Both the position numbers and the translations under genes were made by a program. 64,000 nt of DNA from Pedobacter sp. N36a (GTDB taxonomy: Bacteria; Bacteroidota; Bacteroidia; Sphingobacteriales; Sphingobacteriaceae). Location: the NCBI RefSeq assembly GCF_014472395.1, contig NZ_JACSZW010000003.1:124001-188000 (forward strand). The letters are read 5' to 3'. Below the pieces are notes generated by a model. It had not been told where the DNA came from. It saw only the letters and a program-made list of their open reading frames with translations, and did no database searches. Shown here piece by piece: positions 52,226-60,934 of the stretch; the first letter of the stretch is position 1, and every line of letters starts with the position of its first letter.

Positions 52226-53836
52226 TTATAAAGTCTGAATAAATGTGCTCAGATTTTCTCCTTGCGGGAGGTTCAGTTTCTTCCTCAAACGGTACCTTGC
52301 TACCCTTAAACTGTCTTGGGAAATGCCAAAAAGAACGGCCATGTCTTTTGAGCTCAGGTTCATTTTTATCAGTGCGACCAGGCGAATATCATTCGCGGTC
52401 AGGTCATCACAATGGGCTTTCAAATGGTCAAAAAATGTCTGGTGAATCTGCTCAAACATCCGGCTGAAATCTTTCCAGTGCTGGTCTTGATTAATGTTCT
52501 GATTGATGCGCTGGATCAATTGCTGCAAAGCTTTTTTCTGGTCTCTTTTATCGTCTTTTACCAGGCATTCTATGCTGCTGCGGAGTTCTTCCAGAAACTG
52601 ATTACTCTGAATCGTATGGAGTGTAGTACTGGTGAGTTCCTTGCTTTTTAATTCCAGTGCATCTTTAATGGCGTCTTTTTGGGTTTCAAATAACCGCTGG
52701 TTCTGCTCGTTAACCTGCTGCTCATTTTTAATTTTTAAGCGCTGTCTGCTGATGACACTTGCGGCCAGACAAAGGAGGAGTACAATGATGACTATGGTGG
52801 CAATGAGCAGGATTCTATCTGCTGATTTTTCCTGTTCAAATTGCGCAATGGCATCGTCTTTCTGCTGGATTTCAAATAAGGTTTGTAATAAAGCGAGCTG
52901 CTTGTTATTATCTTCGGTAAAGATTTTAAGAAAGATATCCCGACCCAGTTCGCTGTAATGATAAGCGCTGTCGTAGCGCTTCATCAGGTCAAAAGTTTTG
53001 GAGAGATCCCGGAAGGCGCTGCTCAGCTGATATTGGTCATTCATGGCTTTAGCCATACTTTCTGCCTTTTTGGTGTAGTTTAAGGCCTCTGGATACCGCC
53101 CCGTTTTCCGGTACACATCACCGATGTTATTGATGATTTCCATCTGTCCATGGAGGTTCTTCTCGATGGCATTTCCTGCCAAGGCCAGCGTATAATATTT
53201 CAATGCCGAATCTAAATGTGGCTTATCTTCATAGATACTGCCAATGTTTTCATAGATCTTTGCGATGCCCGTCTGGTCCTTTTCTTTATGGTAAACTGCC
53301 AATGCCAATTGCTGGTATTTCATGGCAGCGAGATAGTTCTGGCTTTTCTCATAAGTCTGCCCGATCAGGCCATAAGAATCAGCAATGCCTTTCTGAATAC
53401 CCAGCTGCTGATACAGTTTTAAAGCCTCCTGATATTTTTCTAAGGCAACGCGATATTGCCTGGCATAATAATACGTTTCCCCAATCTTATTCAGGTTTCC
53501 GGCAAGTTGATGGGTCGCATTTTTCTCTCGAAAGATCTTATCCGCCTTATAGTAGTAATTGATGGCCTGAGCATAGGCTGCCTGAACATAAAAAAGGGCT
53601 CCGATTTCCTGATAACACAAACCTTCGGTGATGAAATCGTCTTTTTCCAGCGCCTCTTTTAAGGTCTTTTTGATCTTCAGAAAGGAAGTATTCGGCGCCT
53701 TGTTAGTCAGGGTGTCTATCGGGTGGAATTTGGGCTTTATGACTTCTTCGGCAGAGGTGGGGAAGGCATAAAGTAAGATAAAACATAGCACTAGGCCGAT
53801 GTAGTTGTGGAATGGTATGGTAGTCTGTTGTTTCAC
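52226..53836 (-). CDS. TPR-repeat membrane regulator with C-terminal HTH
   Basis: 536 residues. It likely starts at GTG (53836) within GGAGGTG; no ATG lies near. A signal/anchor helix (13-30) is followed by six or seven TPR units (about 80-310, e.g. ALEKYQEALKLYQQLG, ALKYYTLALAGNA), a transmembrane helix (about 335-355), a coil (360-400) and a C-terminal helical region with an HTH (VALIKMNLSSKDMAVLFGISQDSLRVARYRLRKKL). This is a known Bacteroidota type of one-component regulator. As the upstream co-directional neighbour it may control the receptor/phytase operon, but this is inferred. Confidence 0.85.
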   Translation of the reverse strand: MKQQTTIPFHNYIGLVLCFILLYAFPTSAEEVIKPKFHPIDTLTNKAPNTSFLKIKKTLKEALEKDDFITEGLCYQEIGALFYVQAAYAQAINYYYKADKIFREKNATHQLAGNLNKIGETYYYARQYRVALEKYQEALKLYQQLGIQKGIADSYGLIGQTYEKSQNYLAAMKYQQLALAVYHKEKDQTGIAKIYENIGSIYEDKPHLDSALKYYTLALAGNAIEKNLHGQMEIINNIGDVYRKTGRYPEALNYTKKAESMAKAMNDQYQLSSAFRDLSKTFDLMKRYDSAYHYSELGRDIFLKIFTEDNNKQLALLQTLFEIQQKDDAIAQFEQEKSADRILLIATIVIIVLLLCLAASVISRQRLKIKNEQQVNEQNQRLFETQKDAIKDALELKSKELTSTTLHTIQSNQFLEELRSSIECLVKDDKRDQKKALQQLIQRINQNINQDQHWKDFSRMFEQIHQTFFDHLKAHCDDLTANDIRLVALIKMNLSSKDMAVLFGISQDSLRVARYRLRKKLNLPQGENLSTFIQTL

Positions 53837-54024
53837 CTCCTAAAATTATAGTGCAGATATTAAGCTAATGTTAAATCAAGCCGCAATGTGAACTGGCCGA
53901 AATGGGGGATTGAAGGGCAAAGATCAGCACCCTTAATGCGCAGCTCGCTCAACTGGATGATGAATCGAAAAATGAATGAGATGGATATTTCAACAATGAA
54001 ATCCACATTGGTTTGGAAGTTTAA

Positions 54025-54064
54025 AAAAAAGACCCTGAACATTTAAGCGCTCAGGGTCTTTTTT
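54025..54064 (-). terminator. Terminator of the S9 peptidase gene
   Basis: Perfect 14-bp stem AAAAAAGACCCTGA / TCAGGGTCTTTTTT with a 12-base loop, 35 bp past the S9 stop; on the minus strand a long T run follows. It could work in both directions. Confidence 0.9.
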
Positions 54065-54098
54065 AATTCATCAACGCTTAAAAGCGTCTATTAAAATC

Positions 54099-56219
54099 TT
54101 AGTTCAGTAAATCTGCAGGAACAGGTTTTTCCAGCAGATGGTCGTAATAGAAACGAATTCTTTCCGCTTTGTCATGCGCTGTTTTCAGACCACCCCAGCC
54201 ATGACGGCCACCAGGGTAAATCATCAGCTCAAAATGTTTGTTGGCATCCTGCAATTTATCTATTAACTGAATCGTGTTCTGCAGGTGCACATTGTCGTCC
54301 ATATCGCCATGCATAATGCGCAATAGCCCTTTGTATTGGTTTACGTAAGTCAGCACAGAGCCGTTTTTATAACCTTCCGGGTTTTCCTGAGGCGTATCCA
54401 TGAAACGTTCTGTATAGTGACTGTCATACAGCTCCCAGCTCGTTACCGGTGCGCCTGCAATACCAAAATCGAAATCATTGGCACCCATGGTTAAAGCCAT
54501 ACAAGTCATGTAGCCGCCATAACTATGACCAGTGATCAATAATTTTTTATGGTCTACATAAGATTTGGCTTTCAGCCATCTCGCTGCAGTTGTATAATCT
54601 TTCATTTCCCATTTACCCAGGTTACGGTGCATTAAAGCCACACCTTCTTTACCGAATTGTCCTGAAGCACGGTGATCTACTGCAATCTGGATGATCCCTT
54701 CATTCGACCAGTACTGTGGAGCAGTACCTTTCCAGGTATTGGTTACGGTACCTGCATTCGGACCGCCATAAATGCTCATCACCACTGGATATTTCTTATT
54801 GACATCAAAATCTGTGGGGTAAGTAATCACTGCCGGCAATTGGTAACCATCATCTGTAGGAATGGTGATCATTTCCGTTTTACCAAAGTTATATTGCGCA
54901 AAATCGGCCGACTTACTATCGCCTAATTCCTTGATTACTTTTCCTTCATTGTCTACCAATGTTCTTTTTGGCGGCGTAGTTACATTAGAATAAGTAGTTA
55001 CAAAATAACGGCCATTTGGTGAAAGCTGGATCTGGTGATTGTATTCCCCAAAAGTCAGTCTTTTCAAGTTTTTACCGCTGTAATCTACGCGGTAAAAGTC
55101 AGAACGGGTAGAAGCTTCTTTGCGGGCATTGAAATAAACTACTTTATTTTTCTCATCTACATGAACCAGACTCGTTACCTGCCATTTTCCAGAGGTGATT
55201 GGATTGATCAGTTTTCCATCCAACGTATACAGGTAAAAATGTGCCCAGCCTGTTTGATCACTTTTCAGGATATAGTGTTTTTTATCCTGTAAATATTCAA
55301 TACGACCATCATAATCCAGGTCTACCCAGGAAGGCTGTTTTTCATCGTAAATCTCTGTTTTTACCCCTGTATTCGGATTTACCGAATAGAATTTCAGGTT
55401 ATCCTGACCGCGGTTCATCCATTGTACCATCATGCTGCTGCCATCATAGCTCCAGTAAGGCGTACCGAAATACTGATCGTCTTTTTCATTGAAGTCTGCC
55501 CAGGTAATTGTGCCGCCTGCAACAGGGACGAAACCTATTTTTACTTCCGGATTAGGATCTCCTGCTTTTGGATACCTTGTTTTTTCAACATAACCATGCT
55601 GACCGGTAGAGCCATTGATTGGGAACATCGGCACCTTGGTGTCATCGAAATGCATAAACGCAATGTTTTTGCTGTCGGGCGACCACCAGAAGGCTTTGTA
55701 GGCGGTAGCCCGGCCCAGAATCTCCTCAAAATATACCCATGACGACCAACCGTTATAAATCACATCAGTTCCATCTGTCGTGTATCTCGTTTCTTTTCCT
55801 GTCGCTACATCTACCGAATAAAGGTCATTGTCGCGGGTAAAAGCGATATGTTTTCCATCTGGAGACAGGGTTGGGTTCTTTTCTTCTGCTTTAGTATTGG
55901 TCAGTTGTTTTGCGGCTTCTTTTCCGTATTGAATAAAAACATCGTGATTTCTGATGTTCACGTTCACATTGCTCTTCGGGGCAGGAGTATAAGGTGTTCT
56001 ACGTCCTGTTTTTACCTCCACCGCGTATAATTTACGATCAGAAAGGTCCATTTCAATATAATGGTTGTCGTCAGACCAGCCATTTACCATGTTCATTGGT
56101 TTGGTTAATGAGGCCTGGCCCCCCAGGGTTTGTTGCTGGCTCAGCCTTTTCAGCTGCGCCTGTACCGTATAGCTGAAGCAAAACGATGCCGCTAAACCGA
56201 TAAGTAATGTTTTTTTCAT
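54099..56219 (-). CDS. S9 family (DPP IV-like) serine peptidase
   Basis: 706 residues. Signal peptide (ends VQAQ). The N-terminal half is a beta-propeller (SPDGKHIAFTRDNDLYSVDVATG, WSPDSKNIAFMHFDD), with the YFEE motif (WVYFEEILGR) near residue 160 that binds the substrate N-terminus in DPP IV. The C-terminal hydrolase has the catalytic triad: Ser566 (GHSYGGY), Asp641 (DMDDNVH) and His673 (GGRHGW). It likely releases X-Pro or similar dipeptides from the N-terminus of peptides in the periplasm. A -33 TTTG and near-consensus -7 TAGGTTTA lie in the ilvE terminator region. Confidence 0.95.
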   Translation of the reverse strand: MKKTLLIGLAASFCFSYTVQAQLKRLSQQQTLGGQASLTKPMNMVNGWSDDNHYIEMDLSDRKLYAVEVKTGRRTPYTPAPKSNVNVNIRNHDVFIQYGKEAAKQLTNTKAEEKNPTLSPDGKHIAFTRDNDLYSVDVATGKETRYTTDGTDVIYNGWSSWVYFEEILGRATAYKAFWWSPDSKNIAFMHFDDTKVPMFPINGSTGQHGYVEKTRYPKAGDPNPEVKIGFVPVAGGTITWADFNEKDDQYFGTPYWSYDGSSMMVQWMNRGQDNLKFYSVNPNTGVKTEIYDEKQPSWVDLDYDGRIEYLQDKKHYILKSDQTGWAHFYLYTLDGKLINPITSGKWQVTSLVHVDEKNKVVYFNARKEASTRSDFYRVDYSGKNLKRLTFGEYNHQIQLSPNGRYFVTTYSNVTTPPKRTLVDNEGKVIKELGDSKSADFAQYNFGKTEMITIPTDDGYQLPAVITYPTDFDVNKKYPVVMSIYGGPNAGTVTNTWKGTAPQYWSNEGIIQIAVDHRASGQFGKEGVALMHRNLGKWEMKDYTTAARWLKAKSYVDHKKLLITGHSYGGYMTCMALTMGANDFDFGIAGAPVTSWELYDSHYTERFMDTPQENPEGYKNGSVLTYVNQYKGLLRIMHGDMDDNVHLQNTIQLIDKLQDANKHFELMIYPGGRHGWGGLKTAHDKAERIRFYYDHLLEKPVPADLLN

Positions 56220-56254
56220 TGTGGTTATAATTGTGTGTTAAGGATAAACCTAAT

Positions 56255-56284
56255 AAAAAAAGGCGCCCTGGTTCAAAGGCGCCT
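56255..56284 (-). terminator. Terminator after ilvE
   Basis: Stem AGGCGCC / GGCGCCT with a 10-base loop, 34 bp past the ilvE stop, followed on the minus strand by a run of seven T. The next gene (S9) starts 36 bp farther. Confidence 0.85.
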
Positions 56285-56317
56285 CACAAAAATTATTTAC
56301 AGCAATGTGCTATAAAT

Positions 56318-57382
56318 TTACAAGATGAAATTCCATCCGAATTCATCCGGAGCAAGTCCGTAACGGATGTCATTTAATGTTTTCGCGATCCCTGCAGAAA
56401 TGGTACGTGTTGCAGGATCTGTTAAAGTATATAATTTACCTTCGTAACCGATTTCACCGATTGGCGTCACTGTAGCGGCAGTACCAGCTGCAAAAGCATC
56501 TGTTAAACGGCCATTTTCAATTCCTTCAATCACTTCTTTTACGCTCACACGTCTTTCTTCCACTTCAATACCGGCATGTTGAGCCAATTTGATAATCGTG
56601 TCACGTGTTACGCCGTCTAATACGGTACTTCTTACCGAAGGGGTGACCAGTTTACCATCGATCACAAAGATCAGATTCGCTGTTCCTGCTTCTTCGATAA
56701 ACTCATGCGTTACTGCATCTGTCCAGATCAACTGGTCAAAACCAGCTTTCGTAGCTTCCGCAAACGGGAATAAGGAACGCGCATAGTTACCAGCAGTTTT
56801 GGCAAAGCCTACACCACCTTCATCGGCACGGGTATATTCTGTTTCAATTTTTACTTTTAAAGCTTTGCTGTAGTAAGGACCTGTTGGGGTCGTTAATAAA
56901 GCGAAAGTATAGGTATCTGATGCTCTCACACCCAGGTAAGGGTCTGTAGCGAACATAACCGGACGGATGTATAAAGAGTAACCGTCCTGATTAGGTACCC
57001 AGTTTTTATCGATATCAATTAAGGCTGCAATACCTTTCATGAAAATATCTTCATCAATAGCTGGCATCGCCATGCGTGCCGCTGATTTATTAAAACGCTC
57101 AAAATTCTTGTCCGCTCTAAATACGCTAACCGTATCATCTGGTTGACGGTAAGCTTTCATGCCTTCAAAAATCGCCTGTCCATAGTGTAGGGCAGAGATT
57201 GCCGGGCTCATTGGAATCGGGCCGTAAGGAAGCACTCGTAAGTTTTTCCATGCGCCATCTTCATAATCGGCAATAAACATGTGATCGGAAAACACCTTTC
57301 CGAAGGGAAGTTGTGAAAAGTCTGTTACAGTTAGTCTGCTTTGTTCAGTTTTCGTAATGGTTATATCCAGTGTCTCGTTCAT
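56318..57382 (-). CDS. ilvE: Branched-chain amino acid aminotransferase (class IV)
   Basis: 354 residues starting at ATG 57382; the in-frame TTG eight codons earlier overlaps the -7 promoter box and was rejected. The PLP lysine is K195 in VGFAKTAGNYA; the substrate loop TDAVTHEFIEEAGTANLIFV and the LDGVTRDTI segment are those of the type II (eukaryotic-like) BCAT. It transfers the amino group to or from leucine, isoleucine and valine. It stands alone between the TDO and S9 genes with its own promoter and terminator. Confidence 0.95.
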   Translation of the reverse strand: MNETLDITITKTEQSRLTVTDFSQLPFGKVFSDHMFIADYEDGAWKNLRVLPYGPIPMSPAISALHYGQAIFEGMKAYRQPDDTVSVFRADKNFERFNKSAARMAMPAIDEDIFMKGIAALIDIDKNWVPNQDGYSLYIRPVMFATDPYLGVRASDTYTFALLTTPTGPYYSKALKVKIETEYTRADEGGVGFAKTAGNYARSLFPFAEATKAGFDQLIWTDAVTHEFIEEAGTANLIFVIDGKLVTPSVRSTVLDGVTRDTIIKLAQHAGIEVEERRVSVKEVIEGIENGRLTDAFAAGTAATVTPIGEIGYEGKLYTLTDPATRTISAGIAKTLNDIRYGLAPDEFGWNFIL

Positions 57383-57403
57383 TTCAATTCGTATTTCTAT
57401 AGG

Positions 57404-57411
57404 CAAATCTA
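57404..57411 (-). promoter_or_regulatory. -7 promoter box of ilvE
   Basis: Minus-strand TAGATTTG matches TAnnTTTG exactly and gives a leader of about 17 nt to the ATG at 57382. No clear -33 TTG is visible. Confidence 0.5.
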
Positions 57412-57502
57412 CTAAAAATTGCCACTCTTATTTGTTTTATTTGCATTTAAAAAGGGGCTTTATTGGTGTTTAACTTACACTAAGCTCCCTTGCTGCTGCC
57501 GG

Positions 57503-58465
57503 TTATCCCCGTAAATCTTTCAGTACGCTGACCACCCATCCTTTGCCCCATTCTTCCATTTGTGCTTCCGTCCATAGGAAAGGGTAGAAGATTCTCTTTT
57601 GAAAACGTGGAGGCAGGTATTTCTGCCAGTTCGTGCCACCGGTTGCGGCAATGTCTACCGGATCTCTTTCCAGATAGCGCACTGCGGATTTATAATGCGA
57701 AAGCGGCCATTCCACATTCACAAAAAGATCCAGCTTTCTCAGCTCTTCTTCCAAGGCACTGAGCTCTGCTCCCTGACTTTTCAATTGGTGGTAAAGCGCA
57801 GAGAAATTGCTATCCTGACGGTCTTTCACCAATTGTAAAAATTGAGTCGCATATTTGTTGATGAACTGCTTTAGGGTGAGCGTTTGCTTGCCGGTAGCCA
57901 GTTCTGTCGCGCCAGCTTTCCAATAAATGTTTTCAAATTGTTCCTCAATGGAAGCGTCTTTCAATTCTTCTCTTTTACCTTTCTCAACGAGGCGGATAAA
58001 ATCAGTTGCAGAAATTTCTATCATCCGGTACTGGCCGGATTGAAAACCACTAGCCGGTAATAATGACATGCGGAATTTCAAAAATTGTTCCTTTTCCATG
58101 CCATTTACCATCACCTCAAACGAAGAAACCAAGGCGGTAAAATAAGCGTTGATTCTTTTCACACGATCCGTAAAAAAAGTAACAGTCAAGGTTTCTTTGG
58201 CGGCAGCAATCTGGCTGAACTCATGTAAACAAAGTTTAAAATACAGCTCTGTAATTTGGTGATACATGATGAAAATCTCTTCGTCAGGGAAGGAAGTCTT
58301 CGGATGCTGCAAACTGAGCAAAGTATCCAGATGAATATAATCCCAATATGTTAAGAAATCTGCATATAATAAGCCATCCAGATAGGCCGACATATCCTGG
58401 CCCATCGCTGCATACTTTTCCTGCAGCTTGTCCAGTTTGTCTTTAATTTGTGGGGTCAGTTCCAT
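57503..58465 (-). CDS. Tryptophan 2,3-dioxygenase family protein
   Basis: 320 residues, all-helical heme protein. The family motifs are present: LLSLQHPKTSFPDEEIFIMYHQITELYFKLCLHEF, the substrate-loop LPASGFQSGQYRMIEISATD, and a C-terminal ERDPVDIAATGGTNWQKYLPPRFQ, whose TGGTNW segment borders the active site. It oxidises tryptophan to N-formylkynurenine. No other kynurenine-pathway gene is in the window. A 10-bp inverted repeat (58484-58493 and 58559-58568, AATGCACTGA / TCAGTGCATT) flanks its promoter region. Confidence 0.94.
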   Translation of the reverse strand: MELTPQIKDKLDKLQEKYAAMGQDMSAYLDGLLYADFLTYWDYIHLDTLLSLQHPKTSFPDEEIFIMYHQITELYFKLCLHEFSQIAAAKETLTVTFFTDRVKRINAYFTALVSSFEVMVNGMEKEQFLKFRMSLLPASGFQSGQYRMIEISATDFIRLVEKGKREELKDASIEEQFENIYWKAGATELATGKQTLTLKQFINKYATQFLQLVKDRQDSNFSALYHQLKSQGAELSALEEELRKLDLFVNVEWPLSHYKSAVRYLERDPVDIAATGGTNWQKYLPPRFQKRIFYPFLWTEAQMEEWGKGWVVSVLKDLRG

Positions 58466-58579
58466 GATTTAATCGATATTACAAATGCACTGAATGCTCC
58501 TTATTACACCTTGTTTATACAGGCAGAACCTTAATTTACCGGGTATCACTCAGATTGCTCAGTGCATTCCCCTGAATTC

Positions 58580-59878
58580 CTAGTACAATACCCTGAATTT
58601 AATGGTATGTTCAATTTTCTTCAGAGATTTAAAAAGTTGTTTGTCGTACTCCGAGTTGATGTCGGTGATCGCATAACCGATCTCCGGGTTGGTCATCAAA
58701 AACTGTCCGACAATGTTGATGTCGTGTTTTGCAAATACGGTATTGATCTTTGCCATAATTCCAGGAACATTCTTGTGAATATGGATCAGACGGTGTGATT
58801 TCTCAATTCTTGGCAATTGCAGGTTCGGAAAATTGTTACTCAAATGAGTCGTTCCTGTATTCATAAAGTCGATCATTCGCTTAGGAATGAAAGTCAGGTT
58901 TCTTGGGTTTGATTTCAAATCATCAAATACCACCACTCCTTGTTTGGTACAAGCAGCCAGATCGATCTTGTTTTTTGATTGTCCGAGATAGCCAACAGTT
59001 TTTAGTTTTACCGCTCTGGTCAATTGATCCAGGGTCAGTTTCTCGCCATCTGCCAATAATAGCATGTGCACATCTGCCACATACTTTTCTTCAAATGCAG
59101 TTTTATGACGGATGGAAAAACCATCTTTTTTCAGCAAGGCGATGCTTTCCGGATTTACATCCCCGATCACCAGGCATAAAATTCTATTTTTCGGATAAGA
59201 AATCGCCCTTGGAAGGTTGTTCACATATAAAAACTCGTCGAAACTTGGCGTTACATGGTCTGCTTTTTTAACGATACTTTCTCTGGAAATGTTCTCTGTA
59301 AAAGCATAGAACTTCTTGATCAATCCGCTTTCTCTCAGCTGGAAATCAGAATAGCCATCACCAATACCGTAAAGATTACCTTCCAGGTTTAGCTGCTGCA
59401 TTAACTTCACTTTGCCACCTTCCTCACTTAAAGGATTGGAATGGTCGTAATCTATAATTTTGCCATCTCCAGTGGTGACAAAGGTGTTGGCATAAATATT
59501 CTCTTTTTTGATGTGATATTGGCTCACCACAGGGGTGATAAACTCTTTAAAACCACCAGAAACGATCAAGACTTCATCTGCATGTTTCTTGAAGAAATCC
59601 GCATTGCGGGAGAAAGAGGCAGATACCTTTTTCTTTAAGCGCGTAATCAGCTGCTTCAAATGGTCTTCTGTAGCTTCCAAAAGTTTTACCCTTTGCGCTA
59701 AGCTCTCGCCGAAGGAAAGTTTTCCCTCCATGGCCAGGTTGGTATAATCCTCAATCTTTTTGAAGATGGCTTCCTTATCAGGATGCTTTTTTAGGGAGAT
59801 ACGGGCCAGCTCATCCAATGCCTCTACCTGTGTAAAGGTGCTGTCGAAATCAATGATGTAAATGTTCTTCTGGTTCAT
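58580..59878 (-). CDS. SerB-like HAD phosphatase fused to a PGDH fragment and ACT domain
   Basis: 432 residues. Residues 1-215 are a SerB-type HAD phosphatase: DFDST (10-14, D10 nucleophile and D12), SGG (107-109), GIGDGYSDF (171-179). Residues about 230-360 match only the first part of the substrate-binding domain and the linker of D-3-phosphoglycerate dehydrogenase (VADVHMLLLADGEKL, KLKTVGYLGQSKNKIDLAACTKQGVVVFD, then FMNTGTTHLSNNFPNLQLP); the roughly 200-residue NAD-binding domain is absent. Residues 361-432 are an ACT domain close to that of SerA (RLIHIHKNVPGIMAKINTVFA, ending FRVLY). Phosphoserine hydrolysis with serine feedback is likely. It is 4 bp downstream of the epimerase gene. Confidence 0.88.
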   Translation of the reverse strand: MNQKNIYIIDFDSTFTQVEALDELARISLKKHPDKEAIFKKIEDYTNLAMEGKLSFGESLAQRVKLLEATEDHLKQLITRLKKKVSASFSRNADFFKKHADEVLIVSGGFKEFITPVVSQYHIKKENIYANTFVTTGDGKIIDYDHSNPLSEEGGKVKLMQQLNLEGNLYGIGDGYSDFQLRESGLIKKFYAFTENISRESIVKKADHVTPSFDEFLYVNNLPRAISYPKNRILCLVIGDVNPESIALLKKDGFSIRHKTAFEEKYVADVHMLLLADGEKLTLDQLTRAVKLKTVGYLGQSKNKIDLAACTKQGVVVFDDLKSNPRNLTFIPKRMIDFMNTGTTHLSNNFPNLQLPRIEKSHRLIHIHKNVPGIMAKINTVFAKHDINIVGQFLMTNPEIGYAITDINSEYDKQLFKSLKKIEHTIKFRVLY

Positions 59879-59882
59879 AATT

Positions 59883-60860
59883 TTAATGAAGTGAAACCTG
59901 TTTCAAGGCCTGACAAGTTTCTGCCACACTCTGATCCAAGGGCTTAAAGGTTATTCCAATCGTATCAATTATCTTTTTATTGCTGTATAAACTTTCATTC
60001 AGGCTGCTTCTCGCGGCATCACTGGTCAAGGCTGCAGGCTTTCCGGTAAATAAGGAAGCCAGCTTTGCAGCCCTCCAGGCAATGCCCAGCATCCATGGTT
60101 TCGCTTCTTTTGATGGTGCTTTGACGCCAAAACCTTTGGCAATCTCGCCAAAGAAACGCTGGTAATTATAATTTTCAGCGGAGATGGTAAAACGTTCCTC
60201 GCTGATGCTGCTATCCATTAAAGCAATCATACATTTCGCCACATCTTCCACGTCTACAATACCTGTAGCCCCTTTTGTATAATAAGAAAGACCATCTCTC
60301 ACCAGTTTAAAGATTGCACCGCTGCCCTCAAATCCAGCTCCGCCACCAATGATGACCGATGGATTCACGATCACCGCATCCAGCCCTTCCGCAATGCCGC
60401 GCCATACTTCCATCTCTCCTTCATATTTGGAAATGGCATAACTATGTGCTTTGGAATCGTATTCCCAGAAGTCTTTTTCGGTGATGAGCGCGTCTTTTTT
60501 CGCGTTCCCTAATGCCGCCACTGAGCTGACATGTAAGAGCCTCGCCTGATTTTCTACGCAGAGATTGACCACATTACTGGTGCCCTCAATGTTTACTCTC
60601 AGTAATGTAGCTTTGTCTTTCGGATCAAAAGAAACCATGGCCGCACAGTGATACACCTGCGAAATACCTTCAAAAGCATCTTCCAGGGTAGAAAATTCGT
60701 TCAGGTCTGCTACCACCCAGCTGATCAGGGTATTGTCTTTCAGGATCGCCGGAACCACAGAATGCTCGCGCTTTAATGCACGGAGCTTAATTCCTTGTCC
60801 CGTCAGTTGATGTATTAATTCTGCCCCTAAAAATCCAGTAGCACCGGTAACCAATATCAT
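59883..60860 (-). CDS. NAD-dependent epimerase/dehydratase-type oxidoreductase
   Basis: 325 residues from ATG 60860, where the nucleotide motif TGATGFLGAEL begins; a 27-codon upstream extension that runs across the -7 box was dropped. An extended-SDR form with the catalytic YAISKYEGE (Tyr and Lys) and the INVNPSVIIGGG region; the HCAAMVSFDPKDK segment resembles dihydroflavonol-reductase-like or 3-beta-HSD-like enzymes. The substrate is unknown. It is 4 bp before the SerB-fusion gene, so they should be co-transcribed from the promoter at 60897. Confidence 0.9.
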   Translation of the reverse strand: MILVTGATGFLGAELIHQLTGQGIKLRALKREHSVVPAILKDNTLISWVVADLNEFSTLEDAFEGISQVYHCAAMVSFDPKDKATLLRVNIEGTSNVVNLCVENQARLLHVSSVAALGNAKKDALITEKDFWEYDSKAHSYAISKYEGEMEVWRGIAEGLDAVIVNPSVIIGGGAGFEGSGAIFKLVRDGLSYYTKGATGIVDVEDVAKCMIALMDSSISEERFTISAENYNYQRFFGEIAKGFGVKAPSKEAKPWMLGIAWRAAKLASLFTGKPAALTSDAARSSLNESLYSNKKIIDTIGITFKPLDQSVAETCQALKQVSLH

Positions 60861-60896
60861 TTCATTATTTTTAGGATGTTCATTAAAATATGATCT

Positions 60897-60904
60897 CAAA
60901 AATA
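60897..60904 (-). promoter_or_regulatory. -7 promoter box of the epimerase/SerB-fusion unit
   Basis: Minus-strand TATTTTTG matches TAnnTTTG exactly; a TTG about 26 bp upstream is a poor -33. The leader to the ATG at 60860 would be about 32 nt. Confidence 0.5.
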
Positions 60905-60934
60905 GATATTTGACAGATACATTTATAATACAAT

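Noticed and set aside
57383-57406. Earlier TTG start for ilvE
   Set aside because: It overlaps the -7 box, and the ATG eight codons later gives the normal length.
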